Position numbers and translations under genes: made by a program
DNA from: Bolinopsis microptera
Lineage: Eukaryota; Ctenophora; Tentaculata; Lobata; Bolinopsidae
Direction of reading: 5' to 3'
DNA: 64,000 nucleotides
Assembly: GCF_026151205.1 (NCBI RefSeq)
Contig: NC_087078.1
Location: 12,631,118-12,695,117, forward strand
The notes under the pieces: generated by a model
Told to the model about the DNA's origin: nothing
The model's input: only the letters and a program-made list of their open reading frames with translations
Databases searched by the model: none
Shown here: piece by piece, positions 43,719 to 58,502 of the stretch
Numbering within the stretch: position 1 is the first letter of the stretch
How the letters are laid out: each line of letters begins with the position of its first letter

Positions 43719-45160
43719 TACATGCCAGTTTTTACTTTTTATTTTTATTTATTACGCCACATAGGTTTTTATTGTCACAGCGTATTTGTCGAAGGTTGAT
43801 TAATCGGTAGGCTATAGCAGTGAGATGCCAACTTTTATTAAATCATAAAGTATTTAATGGAATATCATACATTATTTAAAGGTTTTGATTCTTTTAATTG
43901 TTCTTTCTTTAAACCAACATTATCTATTTGGAAAAATATCTTGAACTCTTGTCTATTGGTTAACTCAATCATAAGCATAGACTTGAACGTTTAGTTTTTT
44001 TACAGAACGGTTCGTGACTTGTCAGAATGGTGCTTAACTTATTTATCTGAACTCTTTGGAAATTTTGTTATGCAATTTGAAAACATTCCTGATAATGTTT
44101 TTGTTTTATTATAATTTCTCAAAAGCGGACATAATTTATTAACATTGTTGATGTACTGTAGCAAAGATAAAACCCATTATATAATATGAACCATCCTAAT
44201 CCCTGATTAGTACGGCTGAGGAGAAGGAATGAATATGTATTGATAAGAGGACGTACGCGTATGGGGTAAAAATGGTGAAATTTTACTATTTGGAAAACCG
44301 ATTCACCATCAAATTCATTCGCCATTTTTCTCCATTTTTCACCATTGGATACCCCCGGTTTAACTGGGCAAACCCAGGTCAAGATTTATGCGAGATTGCG
44401 AGCCAGACTCATCGCACAAAATTTGTAAATAAATGAGGAAACAGAAAAAGTTTAACTTAAAAGTTGAGGGAATTAGGAACTTAACATGTATTTTATACTC
44501 TTAAAGTTAACGTGTATTTTATCACTTGTTTATAGCGTGAAAACTTCGACGTAACGCGCGCGAGATTTTTGCCAGATTTTTGCGAGTTTCGTTTAAATCT
44601 CATAGCTAGGCTCACGATATCGTGAGATTCTCCGCGAGATTTCGGCATCCTCTTTCAGCACTACATATTCGGTCGCGCGCTTGCATTTTCATCGCTTTTC
44701 AGCGTGTTTATTCTTAGTTTATTTACCATGCAACGGCCCCATAATAATATTCCTCATATTGCTGGCCTTTTCGTCTTTATCATCAAGCCGACTTTTCATG
44801 GTCAATGAACTTTTGGTATTGATTGTTTTGAATTATTACTGGTTGTGACTTGTGTTACTCTGACGGCTTACTTTTCTGTACTGTCTAAGTCTGAAAGGAT
44901 ACTAGTTGCTGTCGATACTAATCGGTTTATAAGATCAAGATTCACAGTGGTTACTATAGTTACCATGGTTACCATTAAAGGAGGTCCGGTAAAAGTTTGA
45001 TTAAGGGTCTCTTCAACTGGAGAACTGACTTATTAATCCTAGCAGGTAATTAACTCTGGATCCTTATCACATTGATTCCATTCTAAATTCTAGTATAGTA
45101 CTACCTGAAGTTGCAGGAGCGCGCGAATATGGATATGTAAATGTTACAATGTAGTGTATG
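43719..45160. other. Unassigned intergenic 1.4 kb
   Basis: No gene recognised. A possible 95-bp MITE lies at about 44260-44357, with GGGGTAAAAATGGTGAA at the left and TTCACCATTGGATACCCC at the right. GTTACCATGGTTACC is at about 44959-44973. Confidence 0.35.
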
Positions 45161-45162
45161 GA

Positions 45163-45240
45163 ATCGTGGCCTAGTTGGTTAATCTGACGGTTCTAGATTA
45201 GCAGATTGCGAGTTCGATACCCGGGACGGATAATTTTTTC
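45163..45240 (+). ncRNA. tRNA-derived SINE head
   Basis: An A-box-like TGGCCTAGTTGGTTAATC and a B-box GAGTTCGATACCC are spaced as in a tRNA, followed by a TTTTTT Pol III terminator. The T stem does not pair and the anticodon arm is irregular, so it is not a working tRNA. It shares AGTTGGTTAATC and AGATTGCGAGTTCGA with the sequence at 59868, so both come from one SINE family. Confidence 0.5.
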
Positions 45241-45951
45241 CACTCTTTTGGCAATTATGAATAACTATACTAATGAACTAATAACTATACTAATGAATAA
45301 CTAAACCTCTGTAATATAATTAGCATATAATTAGCAAAGTGAAATGAAATTGTTATCCGGCCGCGGAGTGGCCGAAAAATTTATGGTAGTCGTTTTAAAA
45401 ATATATGGTAGCCGTTTTTTCTTTCCAAACTGGATTCCTAGTCCCTAGCCTTTTTAAATTTATGTCACTGGGAACCATCGTGCTACGAGAGGCTTACCAC
45501 GTTTACAATATGTAACATAATATAATTCATAAAAATACGCACGTAAATTTTTCGTTATTTATGGATCCAATAACAGCGACATACTTACAATTCTGAGAAA
45601 TAAACATCGAGCGACATAAAGCAACTTACTTACAATTTCGCTTACAAAGGGACTCGCGAAATCTTTTTAAATAGAAAATAATTTGTGGGGCAAGAAATCT
45701 TGCAGGCTGGGGGGGGGGGGGGGGGTTGGTGGGGAGTACATTTCGCCACTGCACGTGACACGTGAAAATCGCACTTTTAGTCTCAAAATCCAATCTCATC
45801 GCACTTTTTTTAGAATCTTGATAGGGGTGGGCAAATATTTGTGATTTTCATTGGATATGAGGCACGTTATCAATGCCAAATTCCTTCACGATCGAATTTA
45901 AAATAAATGTACTTTATATATCTTATATCTCTTATATTTCAATACCTCAGA
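45241..45951. other. Non-coding upstream of the zinc-finger gene
   Basis: AT-rich, with a poly(G) run at about 45710-45726. A pyrimidine-rich tract ends at CCTCAG (45943-45948), which would serve as a 3' splice site just before the zinc-finger start codon, so an upstream exon is possible. Confidence 0.4.
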
Positions 45952-48190
45952 ATGTCTAAAGACTGTAAACAAGAGATCAAATCAGAGCAAGTGGAGAAAC
46001 CAGAAAAGTCAAACGGTTTGCTCTGCCCAATGTGTGGAGCACATTACTTTTCAGAAGACTACTTTGTTGAGCACATCAAAGAACATAAAACAGTATCAAA
46101 TTGTTCATTAAAACAAGAAATTACATCTGAATCAGATAAACCAACTATTTTTATCTGTCCAGTTTGTGCTGAACATGTTTACTCAGACACTCAGTTAATA
46201 GAACATGTTAAACAGCATCATAATCATAGCAGCCCAGAAGTACCTGACTACTTTGATACTTCAGATAAATTGACTGGAACAGATCCTCAGAGGACATTAG
46301 TTCTGTCTCCTAGTAAGAGTCCGCCTGTGGGACCATTTAGGTGTTCACAGTGTGCATTCAGTGCAGCATATTCGAGTAATCTTTCTGTACATATGACAAC
46401 TCACTCTGGAGAGAAACCCTTCAAGTGTCCTGAGTGTTCATTTGCTGCAAGACGAGCAGGTGATCTTACTGAACATATGAGAACTCACTCAGGTGAGAAA
46501 CCCTTCAAGTGTTCTGAGTGTTCATATGCTTCAAAACGAGCAGGCGATCTTACTGTACATATAAGAACTCACTCAGGTGAGAAACCCTTCAAGTGTTCTG
46601 AGTGTTCATTTGCTACAAGACGAGCAGATCATCTTTCTGTACATATGAGAACTCACTCTGAAGATTTGATTGATTGATTGATTGAGGAGCACTACCCGAA
46701 GCGAAGGCATTACTCGGCACTAACGCCTTAAAATCTTTAATTACAATCAAATATAAATATATGCACACAATGTATAAAGTATTAATAATGTATAAAATAT
46801 GATTATGCTATTAGCAAATTTAAATAGTACTATTAAGAATTTTAAATAACTCTTATCTCTTGACATAAATTTAGAACAGCGACACAGGGTCTGAAGAATG
46901 CGCGGTGATATTTTTATCTTTTAAAAGTTGTAAATGACAGTGAAATTGCGCGGTGTCGATAGCATTGTAAAAAAATGCTCGAAGATAGTCATATTTTGTT
47001 ATGAGGTTAAAGTTTTGTTGCTCGTTATTATGATCAACGTATGTTGTACCAAATTATTTAAATTTCTAAAAGTACGAAATTTGAGTTGTCCCAGTCCTTG
47101 TCATCCGGTTTATGTGCTTGTGCAGTAAGCACATGCTTGTTGACTGTAGACTTGAATGAATTTAGGAATTTGTCTTGTAGGCAAGTGGTGACATATTTTA
47201 TGTCCTTGTTAATAATGTTGACTGTTTGGTTATATAACTTAGGCCCAATGTAAGAAATGCTCTTGTCTGAATTACATAAACGGTTAAATGGTACTGCAAA
47301 GAACTCAGGTTCTCTTCTAGGTGCGTTTAAGTTTGAAACAGTGAACATTCTTATAATATTTGGTGGTGCAGTGTTAGAATAAACTTTGTGCATTAAGCAT
47401 AATATACATTTAGCTATCACGTTCGGTAAAGCTAATACTTCAAGTTTATTGAAAATTTCCTTTGTGTGTGAAGGTGTGCTATTCAGATCTTTGTCATAAA
47501 AATAGCGGTGGTATTGGTTATCTGCAGCGCGAATGCCCTTTTTCTGGGCCGAGAAGACTCTTTTAACGGAGTTTAGTGGCTAAATGTCTAATGTGGTGGG
47601 CCCAATTTAGCTTAGTATCAATGATCACGCCAAGAAACTTTTCGTGATAACTTTGCTTTAGTCGCTCACCTCCCATGTAGATTTCTATATCCTTATTTTT
47701 TTTATTTGTAAAGATCATATATTTAGTTTTGCTAGCATTTAATTTAAGCCCGTTATTAGTAGCCCAATCAATTATCAAAGTCAGAATCTCATTCACCAAA
47801 GAGAAACCCTTCAAGTGTTCTGAGTGTTTATTTGCTGCAAGACAAGCAGGTAATCTTACTGAACATATGAGAATTCACTCAGATGAGAAACCCTTCAAAT
47901 GTTCAGAGTGTTCATATGCTACAAGACGATCAGGTGCTCTTACTAGACATATGAGAACTCACTCTGAAGAGAAACCCTTCAAGTGTTCTGAGTGTTCATT
48001 TGCTGCAAAACAAGCAAGTAGTCTTATTGCACATATGAGAACTCACTCAGGTGAGAGACCCTTTAAGTGTTCTGATTGTTCATATGCTGCAAGACAAGCC
48101 AGTAATCTTACTGTACATATGAGAACTCACTTTGGAGAGAAACCCTTCAAATGTTCAGAGTGTTCATTTGCTGCAAGACAATCAATATAG
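45952..48190 (+). CDS. C2H2 zinc-finger gene split by a LINE
   Basis: The coding parts are 45952-46677 and about 47798-48190. The Met at 45952 follows a splice-acceptor-like CCTCAG; an in-frame Met at 45907 is less likely. The N-terminus has two atypical C2H2 fingers (CPMC...H...H and CPVC...H...H). Four regular fingers follow, linked by HSGEKP, then the LINE, then four more and a partial one. Helix sequences include RAGDLTE, RAGDLTV, RADHLSV, QAGNLTE, RSGALTR, QASSLIA and QASNLTV. The right part ends abruptly within a finger at CSECSFAARQSI and stop. As it stands, the frame ends at the LINE junction (TGA 46675-46677). The role is probably DNA binding; the target is unknown. Confidence 0.75.
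46670..47799 (-). mobile_element. 5'-truncated LINE inserted in zinc-finger array
   Basis: A minus-strand LINE fragment lies between two finger-coding parts. Its 3' end at the left is a (TGAT)n microsatellite (about 46667-46685 on the + strand), a usual CR1/L2-like 3' end. The right edge is near 47797. The shared flank is about AAGA. Minus-strand frames: 47814-47563 with LKLNASKTKYMIFTNKK and KFLGVIIDTKLNWAHHI; 47420-47058 with Y-I-G-P-K-L-Y-N, the C-terminal tail. A frame break near 47563-47570 separates them. It is another family from the LINEs at 5.9 and 18.5 kb. Confidence 0.75.
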
Positions 48191-48204
48191 CTATTGTGTC
48201 AAAA

Positions 48205-48300
48205 TTATACTAGAGCGTAATCATTTGGAAACTCCCGACCCCCCCCCCCCCCCCCCCCCCCTCTTCGGCTGAATACGTAATAATATGTGAACGACCCTTT
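48205..48300. mobile_element. MITE-like fragment with poly(C), TACGTAAT...GTTCAC family
   Basis: The segment contains a run of about 20 C and ends TACGTAATAATATGTGAACG. The reverse complement of this end matches GTCGTTCACATATTACGTAA at 54384. A third relative is near 52700-52835. All three carry G/C homopolymer runs. Confidence 0.45.
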
Positions 48301-48558
48301 ATCGTTTCTGTCAGGTAAATCTCCCATCGTGATCAAAGTATCTTTTCCAATAGAATTCGTTATTGAATCTGTTTGTTTAATTTGTTGTTCGTCATACACA
48401 CAAATATTGGCGGGTGTATTAAATAATTTATTTATAAGTTATACAATTGAATCATGAATTAAAGTGAATGAAGATAATATTAATTTCACAAAACTGTACT
48501 TTTTACTTAATCATCTTCTCGTTATAATTATTAATTAAATTGTAACTCCCAACTAGCC

Positions 48559-52362
<3,804 letters not shown>

Positions 52363-53603
52363 CATTGGTAGAAAATATTCGTGCTAGTTGTGAGATATAA
52401 CGGCCCTCAAATTCAGCAATTTCAAATGTGCTGACGCGGTAACTACTAGAACAAAGGAGTAAATTAGGATGGCCCCGGTGATAACACGTGATCATCTAAC
52501 ATCTTCAAGTGCCTTTCTAATACGGTTCTAGTCAGGCTAAGGATTGTTGATTGGTTAACTGGTGAATTCACGATCTGGCGGGAATTTTGCAAATGTGACT
52601 CTTGCTCAACCACCAGATGATTTCGTTTTGAACTTGTTAAAGCTTTAAAGAACATTTTGAAGAAATTCACTACGGGTCGTTTACATATTGCGTATTTAAT
52701 CACTCTTTGGCCAATTTTTATCCCCCCCCCCCCCTTCAGTAATCAGTTTTACGTTTTAAACACAACTTTTGTGTTTAAATTAATCCAGCGTATTATCATT
52801 TGGATCCCCCTCAGTGATTACGTAATATGTGAACCTTATTACCAGACCGTCCAAAGGAGTCTTCTTCCTAAAATGATTCTTTATTCTTTCAAGTTCTTGA
52901 TGTATTTGATGTGTAAATTTGTTTTTTGTAATTTTGTATGGCAATAGCAAATTATTATTGTTTTCTTGTCAGGAATCGTCGTATTTTGAGTTTGGACGAA
53001 TGTGAAACCGATTTATTCATTCTTGTTCTGAAATGGCTTTCAAATTTCAATTTCTGAGTTTGTATTGGTATTGTACATTTTGGGCTCATTCTAGCTTCCA
53101 TACATGACGGTGAACTCATTAATTGGTCAATTGACTAAAATTCCGTCATAACTGTAGAATTAATATCTTGGATATGGAATGTCTACTTGTTTCGTATCAC
53201 AGTCCTCGCTTTGCCTTTATTGAAAAAGTTTTTAAAAATCTAAAATTAAACAGCATATAATTGGGAACTCCAATAAAAACTGATTAAAGAAAAGCAAACC
53301 AATATATGTATATGGATTACCAGTGTTAAATATCTAAGACATCCAGCTTTATTCGAAGGCTTCTGAAATGCTTTGAAACCCATTGTAAAGTCTTCTAGAC
53401 ATCCGACAAGATAAAGATGTCAGATAAGAGATTGTACCAGTGCTATGGTAACCTCTAGAGATCTGAATGTACATTTCGTGGACAAACAAATATTAAACAA
53501 ACTTAAACGTCTATTAACAGTACCATCTCCCGCACGTTCCGCTGTTTAATGTTGTGTATTGTAGAATTCCTCGTAACTCATTCTTTCGCCATCTAGAAAT
53601 TCT
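52363..53603. other. Intergenic 1.2 kb with one MITE fragment
   Basis: A relative of the GTTCACATATTACGTAATCA repeat lies at about 52705-52835, with a poly(C) run near 52725 and the end TGATTACGTAATATGTGAAC. Otherwise AT-rich, no gene seen. Confidence 0.4.
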
Positions 53604-56600
53604 ATGGATTCTAAACAGCCGCTGTCCATGACCATGACACCTGGACACTGTATGATGTTGGCGAAGGCGTACGAAAGATATGGTGAACCGTTTTATGACA
53701 GATCAAGTGAGTACAGTCAAATAAAGAAGAAATTAATTTTATAGTAGAGTTTGGTGCACATTGCCCAAGATAGATTTCACAACATTTCTTAAGCAGTTTA
53801 TGGATCATACCATCACCTTGCTTATTTATAAGTGAAACAAAATTCTTATTTATGTTGCCATGACTATGATACTACATTTGCTTAATCATATATATTAGTA
53901 TGCACTATGTAATATGTCGCTACCACAGTTAATACATAGCTCATCCTCAGATAGACACTACATGCACGACCAAAAGCAGTGCATTAAAAAAAAGAGTAGG
54001 AGGATGCAAATCAATGAATATATTCTACAACTCGAGAAGGAAGGGATAAAAAGTGGGACTATACAACTTGGCCTGTTCAAAGCGGTCATCTTGGATCAAA
54101 AAAGAGGATGTTAGTAATTCAAAACTTGATCACAACTGCACCATTCTGCCAGTTTCGGTGATTTCGGTGATTTTGTAAACATTAAATCCTGGGGAATTGG
54201 AAGGTGAAGGCTGAAAGGTACATTTTGATGTGATAAAAGGCATTGAATACCTTTTTGCAGTCACTGCCTAGTAAAACTCCCAAGGGTGCACACTGGAGCT
54301 ACATGATGAAGTCATAAGGTCACTGATTTTAATATTTGTTGCACAAAACTTTCTTTTTAGACAAGAGGGTTTTCTAGTATGAGGTCGTTCACATATTACG
54401 TAATCAGCCGAGGAGGGGGGGTTTTCAAATGCTTACGGTTGATTACGGGGGGGGGGGGGGGTTTTGGTCGTTGATTACGTAATCAAAATTTTAATTTTTT
54501 TCCGATTTTCGAAATACCATGCATTGGACAATTTTCGTTATAATTATGTACGGGTATATGGCCCCCAGAATATAGGTCGTTTTTTGAGCACTTAGAAACA
54601 GGTGTTAAAACTACTTCTAAGCATGTTTAGGGCTGTAAATATGTACATAATAACCCTTTAAATGTTTCTTGGGTAGTTGAAAATAATTATTAGGTTTTTA
54701 AGTGTACTTTTTTTTCACCTGTAAAAATACCATTTTTTAACAGGGCCCCCAGAATATAGGTCCAAACATCTGTTCCTAAGTTGTTCTAAAATTGTCACAG
54801 ACAGTTATATGCAGTCAGAATATGTTGCTGAGACTGTATTGATGATGCCAATGGCTCCAGATACTAAATTGAAATGGTTTAGAGTATACTTAATAGCAAA
54901 AAATCAAAAACTACGGCCCCCAGAATATAGGTATGCAAAAATCGTCCTCAAATACTCCACCTTCATACATTTTGATGATGCCATCTCTTCAGCATATGTT
55001 CTTTAACTGTTTCTCATCACTACCCCACATTCCTTAATGCTCAGGGTGACAGAGAAAATGCAGAATCTTGGTCGCTATTTTTTTTTAAAAACCTATATTC
55101 TGGGGGCCATATACCCGTAATGAGTAAAATCTTTAATTTTACTAGTTAAAAAGCTTTCATGCACTCATTTAGTAGGGATCTTAACTAAATACTTAAATAA
55201 GATTGAAGGAGTGTCCCTAGATATGATTGAGGGGGGCTGTTTTTATCTGTATCAATACAATGTGCACCTCAATGACTGTAAATCAGACATTTTTGGCCGC
55301 CAAATTTTTTTAAAGGCCTAACTCAAAATTCTGTCCCAAAACTTAAGGTCATGAGACAATTCTACGTTGATTCTGAAAATTTCATGTGAAAATATTGAAA
55401 CCCTATTGAGTTCTATTGTTTTGAGCGAAGTCAGTTTGAGATATGGGGGATTTTGTTCATTTTTTGCGATTATTTGAACACAGAATCCACAGTTAGGTAG
55501 ATATTGAGCTGATAATCATAGAGAATGTGTAATATATGCTTACCTTCCATATAAAGTTGGTTTCATTCAAAAATATTGATATTTCACCAATTTATGGACC
55601 AAAATCGATCAAATTCGGTGCGTATGCCCAAATATGGGCATATGGTTTTTGTTTTTATCCCATAACTCGGCCAATTTTTATCCAATTTTGATAAAACTTG
55701 ATATGTGGGTTCAGGAGACTAGTAGCTACAAGTAGAGCATCCCAAAGCATGGTTTTGGGCATGTTCAGGGTTTTTGACCAACCTATATTCTGGGGGTCGT
55801 ATAGACCTATATTCTGGGGGCCCGTAAAATTGTGGTGGCCATAACTTTTTTCCAAATTGTCAGTTTGCAGATGTCTCGATGAAAAGATAGCTTAAAATAA
55901 TACTTATACTCATACCAGTAGTCTTAATGGCATGTGTTGGACAGATTTTTGTCATGACAATTTTTCGCCATATTTACCCCTCTAGAAAATGACAACATCG
56001 TTTAAATCTTTCGCTGTCATGACCAAATATACCAAAATACCTCATGTAGGTCCAAAATTTTTATCCAGAAACATTAGTTACATGTTTTACTCCAACCTAG
56101 CAGTAACAGATCCCATTAGTATCGCTTATCTTGGTTAGAACTGTATCCACTAACATGACCTATATTTTGGGGGCCACCTATATTCTGGGGGCCATATACC
56201 CGTAATTAAAATTTTCGTTTTTAAACCAATTTTCGTTTAGTAAGTGCTTTGCGATTATTTCATTCATTAATCCGTTATTACGCTTGATTGCGTAATATAG
56301 GAGGGGGGTTGGGTCTTGATTGCGGTGGGGGGGGGGGGGGGTTAAACCTTGATAACGTTATATAGGGGGGGGGGGTTCGGTCTTGATTACGGTTGATTAC
56401 GGAAAGCCTTGTGGTGGTGGTGACAGTTCAGATGAGACTGAGTCAGCTGATGAGGCTACTCCGAATAAAGATAAACAACGTGATTATGGTATGCTGTTTA
56501 GAATGCAGACTAAACTATGTTTCAAAATATATGATTACGTAGTTTTCAAGATTTGCTCATTTTTTGGAAACACACTAAACTCACAACTGTATGAATTGTC

Positions 56601-57397
56601 ATTATTTGAAGCCAATCCTGCGACTTAAAACATTATAACCTATTATTTTTCATAAGTAATTGATATTTGATTCCAATCACTTTTTTAAAATTTGTGGCTT
56701 TAGGCTCAAAACTAGGCAAAGATGTCATAGTTCTATCTAATTTTATGTGCATCATTTTGTGATATTTGTAAACTTTAGATGCAGGAACTCTTCCAGCTAC
56801 ATCCCAGAGCGAGACACCCTCTCGGAGCGTAAAGGGTATGTTGAATATTATCTGCGATCTGCATGTTATCTATAACTAAATGCCAAAGATTCATTGAACG
56901 TTTATTAGAACGAAGTTAATACTGTAGACTATTACTGTTTCGTCTAATCCAGTAATAACAAGTACAGTAAAACCCCGATTTACTGCGCTCCAATTTACCG
57001 CAAACCCCGATTTAATTTCCTCTCAAACTTCTCGGTAAATCGGGGTTTTAACTGTCTCTGTATGTAGTTGGTAGAGTGTCTGGTACTAGAGTGCAGACGT
57101 CCGCGGTCCGTAGGATTTGGAACATGACATCGCAGAAGTGACTTTTCAAATTCAACGGACCTTTGCACTCTACCACTCTACATTGCATTTTCACCAGTAA
57201 TTTGAAATAAGCATAAAAGGTTAGGCATATATTTTAAAATATGCTTCATTTCAGATAATCCGACCCTCGGTAGTGCGTCAGTAAATTGCTTGACCTCATT
57301 GTTCACGAGTATGGGAAATGAGTTTGGGACTACAGTTGCCTTTTCAATCATCACCGAAATACAGGCAAAACTTTTGAGGGGCGATTACGATGACTAG
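53604..57397 (+). CDS. Unrecognised five-exon gene, possibly MADF/BESS type
   Basis: Exons 53604-53706, 53951-54109, third exon ending at 56488 (its start is obscured by a MITE), 56779-56835 and 57255-57397. All clear junctions are GT-AG in phase 1. The N-terminus (MDSKQPLSMTMTPGH) leads to LAKAYERYGEPFYDRSNRHY and a basic KKKSRRMQINEYI helix, which resembles a MADF/SANT-like DNA-binding domain. The middle is acidic (GDSSDETESADEATPNKDKQ). The end, LFTSMGNEFGTTVAFSIITE then IQAKLLRGDYDD, could be a BESS-like helix. The domain names are guesses from layout, not a firm match. The role is unknown. The MITE between exons 2 and 3 may disturb splicing. Confidence 0.55.
54380..56400. mobile_element. 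Outer G-rich MITE carrying an inner MITE
   Basis: The left end contains GTCGTTCACATATTACGTAA then poly(G); the right end has several GTCTTGATTACGG-type segments and poly(G) (about 56280-56400). The interior flanks AAAATTTT...TCGAAA are split by the inner element at about 54549-56203. Limits are approximate. It lies at the start of the third exon of the gene at 53604-57397. Confidence 0.55.
54549..56203. mobile_element. Inner MITE with CGGGTATATGGCCCCCAGAA ends, TA flanks
   Basis: Left end TACGGGTATATGGCCCCCAG; right end CTGGGGGCCATATACCCGTA. TA at both sides fits a mariner-like target. The CCCCCAGAATATAGG motif recurs inside in both orientations (about 54745, 54917, 55091, 55785, 55810, 56165). 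From about 55280 to 55790 a diverged half of the 41-kb palindromic MITE is embedded, sharing ATGCCCAAATATGGGCATAT. No transposase. Confidence 0.7.
56962..57056. mobile_element. Small pogo/Tigger-like MITE
   Basis: Left end ACAGTAAAACCCCGATTTAC, right end GTAAATCGGGGTTTTAACTG, reverse complements apart from a base or two. TA precedes the left CAG. CAGTAAAACC ends are typical of pogo/Tigger elements (established knowledge). It lies in an intron of the gene at 53604-57397. Confidence 0.75.
57060..57185. repeat. Inverted repeat with GGTAGAGTG / CACTCTACC arms
   Basis: TAGTTGGTAGAGTG near 57066 is answered by CACTCTACCACTCTAC near 57167-57182, with GTCCG pairs inside. It resembles a tRNA-like A box at the left but no B box is seen. 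Intronic; origin unknown. Confidence 0.4.
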
Positions 57398-57639
57398 TTA
57401 TATAACGACGTCTTCTTTCTAGAAGATTTTGTTGTACATCAAAAATGTTCGCTGGCGACAAGCTGTGTGCTGATGCTATACTTGCAGTCCAGTTTTTATA
57501 CTACATAATATCTGCAACTCGATTTTGTTTACAGTACTTATGTTTTTAATTTTAATACTTTCAACTTGTTATATATAATTTATCATGACTAATCAATACT
57601 ATTTTATTTTTACAGTGATGTTGGTACGTGTATATCACT

Positions 57640-57930
57640 TGGGGGCCATTTACTTAGGACGTCCGGCAAATAGGGAGGAGGGGGAGGTTTTGGAATTTCG
57701 GACAAATCCGGAAAGAGGGAGGGGTGGTTTCTGAAAATCCGGACGTCCGGAAATTTTGGCAGAGTTAACAAAAAAGTCCCATTTATTTCAACTCGATCTT
57801 TGACACTAATTAATCTTTAATTTTATATCACTGTATTTTGAACGAGTACTTAAATGTACTCGTGCTAAACTTGTTCGACACTAAATGTATTATTGTCGAC
57901 ACATTTTATTAACAATGAATTTAGTATTGA
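57640..57930. mobile_element. Half copy of the TTAGGACGTCC MITE
   Basis: Starts GGGGGCCATTTACTTAGGAC and continues with GTCCGGAAATT-type, G-rich sequence and AAAAGTCCCATTTATTT. It is the reverse complement of the right part of the complete element at 62676-63093, and the other end is missing. Confidence 0.65.
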
Positions 57931-58502
57931 CGTTAAGTTACTATTGACGTTAAGTTACTTTTTCATTTTCTTAACTTAGTCGTTAGTATTCTTTTTATTT
58001 TCTGGGATGATTAGTTTAAACACTGCTGAGTATAAGTTTTATCTTAAAATCGGTGTTATTAAATTTAAATTTATTATTATTATTTCTGTTGTTTTTATTG
58101 GTACTCTTACATCTTAAAAGTAGCTGGAAATCCGTTACTTGGCCGCCCTTAGTCTGTCATTGACATTGTCAACCCTTCCAGTTTGCTCGGCGAAGCGGCG
58201 AAGTCCTCCAACTATTCGGATGATTAAGAACATAAATATAATAGCCTACCTGAGGTCCCCAGGTAATTGTTAATGGACTAGCCTGGCGCACTCTATTTTT
58301 GGCACTAATTGCAACGGCCATTTTGCTAAGAAAGCGGCACGCACTACCCAAAAGAAATTTAGACGAGTATAACACCCGTCAAGGCCCAGTAAGCTGTGCT
58401 GGTACCGACCATTGCTGCGATCAGCATTGTCGATAAACTTGTAATTTGTTACCCAATACCCATGTGCAACCAGCAACGTTGTATCACGTTGTGACTTACT
58501 TG

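Noticed and set aside
45163-45240. Functional tRNA gene
   Set aside because: The A and B boxes are present but the T stem and anticodon stem do not pair.
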